DNA from: Armatimonadota bacterium
GTDB taxonomy: Bacteria > Actinomycetota > Acidimicrobiia > Spongiisociales > UBA5794
Direction of reading: 5' to 3'
DNA: 8,211 nucleotides
NCBI GenBank assembly: GCA_008501565.1
Contig: QQUL01000368.1
Location: 1 to 8,211 of the forward strand
Below the pieces are notes generated by a model, which worked only from the letters and a program-made list of their open reading frames with translations, ran no database searches and was not told where the DNA came from. The stretch's first letter is position 1. Each line of letters opens with the position of its first letter. Made by a program: the position numbers and the translations under genes. Positions 5,055 through 8,211 of the stretch are shown one piece after another.

Positions 5055-8000
5055 CTACATGTTCCGACGGTACTTTCCGCCGACGGCGAAGAGAGCGTCC
5101 GACAACTGACCGAGGGAACAGACCTTGGTGGCCTCCATCAACGCCGAGAAGATGTTCTCGCCGCGCAACGCGACTGCCTGGAGTTCCTGGAGGGCCACTT
5201 CGGACCTCTTTCGCTCACGGTGGTGAAGTGCCCCCAGATCGGCTATCAGTCTCTCCTTGTCGTCGTCGTCAGATCGAATGACCTCATCCGGCGTCACGAA
5301 CGGCGACCCCTCCGCGGAGAGGAATGTGTTGACGCCGATGATTGGGAGCTCGCCGCTGTCCTTGAGGTGCTCGTACTTCATCGACTCTTCCTGGATCTTC
5401 GATCGTTGGTACATCGATTCCATCGCACCAAGAACGCCGCCTCGCTCGGTTATCCGATCGAATTCCACGAGCACCGCTTCCTCCACCAGGTCCGTCAGTT
5501 CCTCGATGATGAAGGAACCCTGGATCGGATTCTCGTTCTTGGCGAGGCCGAGTTCACGGTTGATGATGAGCTGGATCGCAAGAGCCCTGCGAACGGAACC
5601 TTCGGTTGGTGTGGTCACGGCTTCGTCGAACGCATTCGTGTGGAGTGAGTTGCAGTTGTCGTAGATGGCGTACAGCGCCTGCAGGGTGGTGCGGATGTCG
5701 TTGAACTCGATCTCCTGTGCGTGCAGGGAACGCCCCGATGTCTGTATGTGGTATTTGAGCTTCTGGCTGCGTTCGGATCCTCCGTACACGTCGCGCATCG
5801 CCTTGGCCCAGATGCGTCTTGCAACCCGCCCGATCACGGCGTATTCGGGATCAAGTCCGTTCGAGAAGAAGAAGCTCAGATTCGGAACGAAATCGTCGAT
5901 CTCCATACCCCGTGCGAGGTAGTACTCGACGAAGGTGAAACCGTTGGCAAGGGTGAACGCAAGTTGTGAGATCGGGTTCGCGCCTGCTTCGGCCATGTGG
6001 TAGCCCGAGATTGAGACTGAATAGAAGTTTCGGATCCCGTGCTCGATGAAGTACTCCTGGATGTCCCCCTGCATTCCGAGCGCAAACTCGGTGGAGAAGA
6101 TGCAGGTGTTCTGCGCCTGGTCTTCCTTGAGGATGTCCGCCTGGATCGTGCCCCGAACCTGCGTCAGGGTTTCGGCCTTGATGCGTTCGTATGTCTCTGC
6201 ATCCAGAACGTCAGATCCCGATACACCAAGGAGCATGAGGCCGGAGCCATCGTGTCCCGGCGGCAGATCACCGTGATAGGCAGGACGGTCACCGCCGAGC
6301 TCCTCGAAGATCTCTGCGATGCGCCCCTCCACCTTCTCGGCGAGGCCGTTGGCGATGATGTACCGCTCACATGCCTGATCGATTGCCGTGTTGAGGAAGA
6401 AGGCAAGCATCATGGGCGCCGGGCCGTTGATCGTCATCGACACCGACGTGGTCGGATCGCTGAGGTTGAACCCGGAATAGAGCTTCTTGGCATCGTCAAG
6501 CGTCGGAACCGACACCCCCGAGTTCCCGACTTTCCCGTAGATGTCAGGACGCAGATCTGGCTCATGGCCGTACAGCGTGACGGAGTCGAATGCGGTGGAA
6601 AGCCTGGCAGCTGGCATGCCTGCAGCGAGATAGTGGAACCGGCGGTTCGTCTGTTCGGGGCCACCCTCGCCGGCAAACATGCGCGTCGGATCCTCGGCTT
6701 CCCGCTTGAACGGGAAGACACCCGCCGTATACGGGAAGCGTCCCGGAAGGTTCTCCTGACGCAACCACGAGACGCGGTCGCCGTTTCCTCGAATCCTCGG
6801 ATGGATCACCTTGGGAAAGACCGTTCCTGACAGAGTCTCTACGGCGTTGTCGACCTCGATCGTGCGACCCCGCACGTCGTAGGAGACCGTTTCAGCGTCA
6901 TAGGTGGCAACCGTTGTATCCCACTCGGCGAGTTGCTCGGCAACGTCTGAGGGAAGCGGCTCCACATCCGGAAGAGTGGCGTCCGGACTGATGGCGGCAA
7001 CTCTCTCAACTGCCTCAAGGTTGGCTGCCGTTTCAGCGAAACGTTCGGTGTCAGTGTTGTATCCACGAATGGCAGCGGATATCTCGGACAGGTATCTGAC
7101 ACGGGATCGTGGAATCAGCGGATCGGTGCATGCTATCCCCTGCCGGTGCTCGACAGGGCCGAGGGCATCAGGGAAGGCTGCGCCTACGGCTCCGATGATG
7201 GCCTCATACAACTGCTGGGTCCCGGCATCATTGAAGCGTGACGCAACCGTTGCGTAGACGGGAATGGCGTCGTCGTCGACATCAAACAACTTGTGGTTCC
7301 GCTTGTACTGCTTGCGGACATCGCGGAGTGCGTCGGCAGCACCGAGACGGTCGGCCTTGTTGATGGCGATGACATCGGCGAAATCGAGCATGTCGATCTT
7401 CTCCAACTGAGTCGCTGCACCGTATTCAGGTGTCATGACGTAGACGGCGACATCCGACGCATCGACAATCTGCGTGTCGGACTGGCCGATACCCGATGTC
7501 TCAAGGAAGATCAGGTCGAACCCCGCCGCCTTCACGATCGAGACGGCATCGGCGACGTGTGGCGATATCGAAAGATTGGCCTGTCTCGTTGCGAGTGATC
7601 GCATGTAGCAGTGATCGCCTTCGACAGCGTTCATCCGAATCCGGTCGCCGAGAAGAGCACCCCCCGAGCGACGTCGCGATGGATCAACGGAGATGATTGC
7701 GATTCTGTTCGCCGGAAAGTCACGCCGGAACCTGAGGACCAGCTCATCAACAATCGATGATTTTCCGGACCCACCGGTGCCTGTGAATCCGACGACCGGA
7801 ACGGTGCGGGTTGTCCCCGCCTCCCGAAGCATCCTGAGCTGTGCGGAAGCAAGATCTGGCTCGTTCTCAGCGGTTGTGATCGCTCTGGCAATGGCTGCGG
7901 GCCTACCTTCGAGCACATCGTCAACGAGACCGTCAAATATTGGCTTGTCGGAACGTGCGTTTGCAATGAGATCATCAATCATGCCCTCAAGCCCGAGAGC

Positions 8001-8211
8001 CCGGCCGTCGTCAGGTGAATAGATCCTCGCAATGCCGTTCTCTAGCAGTTCATCACCCTCGTGGGGGAGGATCGTCCCCCCGCCACCACCGAAGATCTTG
8101 ATGTCGGCACCCCCTCCCTCATCAAGGAGCGAGCGCAGGTACGTGAAGAACTCCATGTGGCCGCCCTGATACGAGGTGATCGCAACGGCGTGGGCGTCCT
8201 CCTCGATGGCC
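5055..8211 (-). CDS. icmF: IcmF: fused isobutyryl-CoA mutase with built-in G-protein chaperone (5' end outside window)
   Basis: IcmF interconverts isobutyryl-CoA and n-butyryl-CoA using adenosylcobalamin; its central GTPase domain loads and protects the cofactor. The frame is open to the right edge: 18 codons precede the Met at 8156 and read AITSYQGGHMEFF, the middle of the B12-binding domain. About 1051 residues are visible; the family is near 1,090, so the DxHxxG cobalamin ligand is off the window. Numbering from the Met at 8156: IFGGGGGTI (21-29) completes the B12 domain; the GTPase has a P-loop GTGGSGKSS (126-134), DPSRRRSGGALLGDRIRM (158-175), FLETSGIGQSD (217-227) and NKAD (266-269). 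The mutase domain starts near 453 and includes MFAGEGGPEQTNRRFHYL, DQAQNTCIFSTEFAL, SISGYHMAEAGANP and the C-terminal CSLGQLSDALFAVGG. Phe494 and Gln682 stand where isobutyryl-CoA mutase has Phe80/Gln198 and methylmalonyl-CoA mutase has Tyr89/Arg207, so a non-carboxylated acyl-CoA substrate is expected. All motifs are intact. Confidence 0.96.
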   Translation of the reverse strand, partial: AIEEDAHAVAITSYQGGHMEFFTYLRSLLDEGGGADIKIFGGGGGTILPHEGDELLENGIARIYSPDDGRALGLEGMIDDLIANARSDKPIFDGLVDDVLEGRPAAIARAITTAENEPDLASAQLRMLREAGTTRTVPVVGFTGTGGSGKSSIVDELVLRFRRDFPANRIAIISVDPSRRRSGGALLGDRIRMNAVEGDHCYMRSLATRQANLSISPHVADAVSIVKAAGFDLIFLETSGIGQSDTQIVDASDVAVYVMTPEYGAATQLEKIDMLDFADVIAINKADRLGAADALRDVRKQYKRNHKLFDVDDDAIPVYATVASRFNDAGTQQLYEAIIGAVGAAFPDALGPVEHRQGIACTDPLIPRSRVRYLSEISAAIRGYNTDTERFAETAANLEAVERVAAISPDATLPDVEPLPSDVAEQLAEWDTTVATYDAETVSYDVRGRTIEVDNAVETLSGTVFPKVIHPRIRGNGDRVSWLRQENLPGRFPYTAGVFPFKREAEDPTRMFAGEGGPEQTNRRFHYLAAGMPAARLSTAFDSVTLYGHEPDLRPDIYGKVGNSGVSVPTLDDAKKLYSGFNLSDPTTSVSMTINGPAPMMLAFFLNTAIDQACERYIIANGLAEKVEGRIAEIFEELGGDRPAYHGDLPPGHDGSGLMLLGVSGSDVLDAETYERIKAETLTQVRGTIQADILKEDQAQNTCIFSTEFALGMQGDIQEYFIEHGIRNFYSVSISGYHMAEAGANPISQLAFTLANGFTFVEYYLARGMEIDDFVPNLSFFFSNGLDPEYAVIGRVARRIWAKAMRDVYGGSERSQKLKYHIQTSGRSLHAQEIEFNDIRTTLQALYAIYDNCNSLHTNAFDEAVTTPTEGSVRRALAIQLIINRELGLAKNENPIQGSFIIEELTDLVEEAVLVEFDRITERGGVLGAMESMYQRSKIQEESMKYEHLKDSGELPIIGVNTFLSAEGSPFVTPDEVIRSDDDDKERLIADLGALHHRERKRSEVALQELQAVALRGENIFSALMEATKVCSLGQLSDALFAVGGKYRRNM

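Noticed and set aside
4547..5281. 244-codon open frame on + spanning the nitroreductase gene and icmF end
   Set aside because: It crosses two conserved minus-strand genes and a repeat array, and shows no family motif.
6039..6830. 263-codon open frame on + opposite icmF
   Set aside because: It is antisense to intact IcmF mutase motifs, with no recognisable domain or start signal.

Overview
The window suggests a moderately GC-rich actinobacterium, most likely a deep-branching lineage such as Acidimicrobiia. This rests on coenzyme F420 (Fo) biosynthesis genes, an actinobacterial-type fused B12 mutase (IcmF), a lipoprotein with a long Ser/Thr linker followed by AMIN-like and Gmad2-like regions, and genes that appear to be transcribed without leaders. 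The assignment comes from protein character alone; there is no rRNA or other marker gene here.

Layout. (1) 1-224, + strand: C-terminal end of a protein starting left of the window, probably Kelch-like. (2) 225-300: degenerate 7-bp tandem repeats that run into the end of cofH. (3) 289-3314, - strand: a two-gene operon, cofG then cofH, joined by an ATGA stop/start overlap with a strong Shine-Dalgarno. Together they encode Fo synthase, which most actinobacteria make as one fused protein, FbiC. CofH carries an extra N-terminal region of about 210 residues that I cannot assign firmly. (4) 3315-3394: an 80-bp divergent promoter region. (5) 3395-4270, + strand: a predicted lipoprotein. (6) 4271-4357: convergent spacer with two inverted repeats and a second 7-bp repeat array. 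(7) 4357-4956, - strand: an FMN-type nitroreductase-family protein. (8) 4957-5054: spacer with a third 7-bp repeat array and a hairpin directly after the icmF stop. (9) 5055-8211, - strand: icmF, lacking only its extreme N-terminus, which lies past the right edge.

How the genes work together. CofH and CofG act in sequence to make Fo, the deazaflavin chromophore of F420. IcmF interconverts isobutyryl-CoA and n-butyryl-CoA with adenosylcobalamin and carries its own GTPase chaperone. The nitroreductase-like protein and the lipoprotein have no demonstrated link to either pathway.

Three observations stand out. The three visible genes that begin a transcription unit each have a TACCNT hexamer exactly 6 nt before the start codon, while the internal gene cofH has a Shine-Dalgarno instead. 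Three unrelated 7-bp repeat arrays sit at three gene boundaries, two of them containing the stop codon of the adjacent gene. CofH has the unexplained N-terminal region. I found no RNA genes, insertion sequences or CRISPR arrays, and no gene-free stretch longer than about 100 bp.
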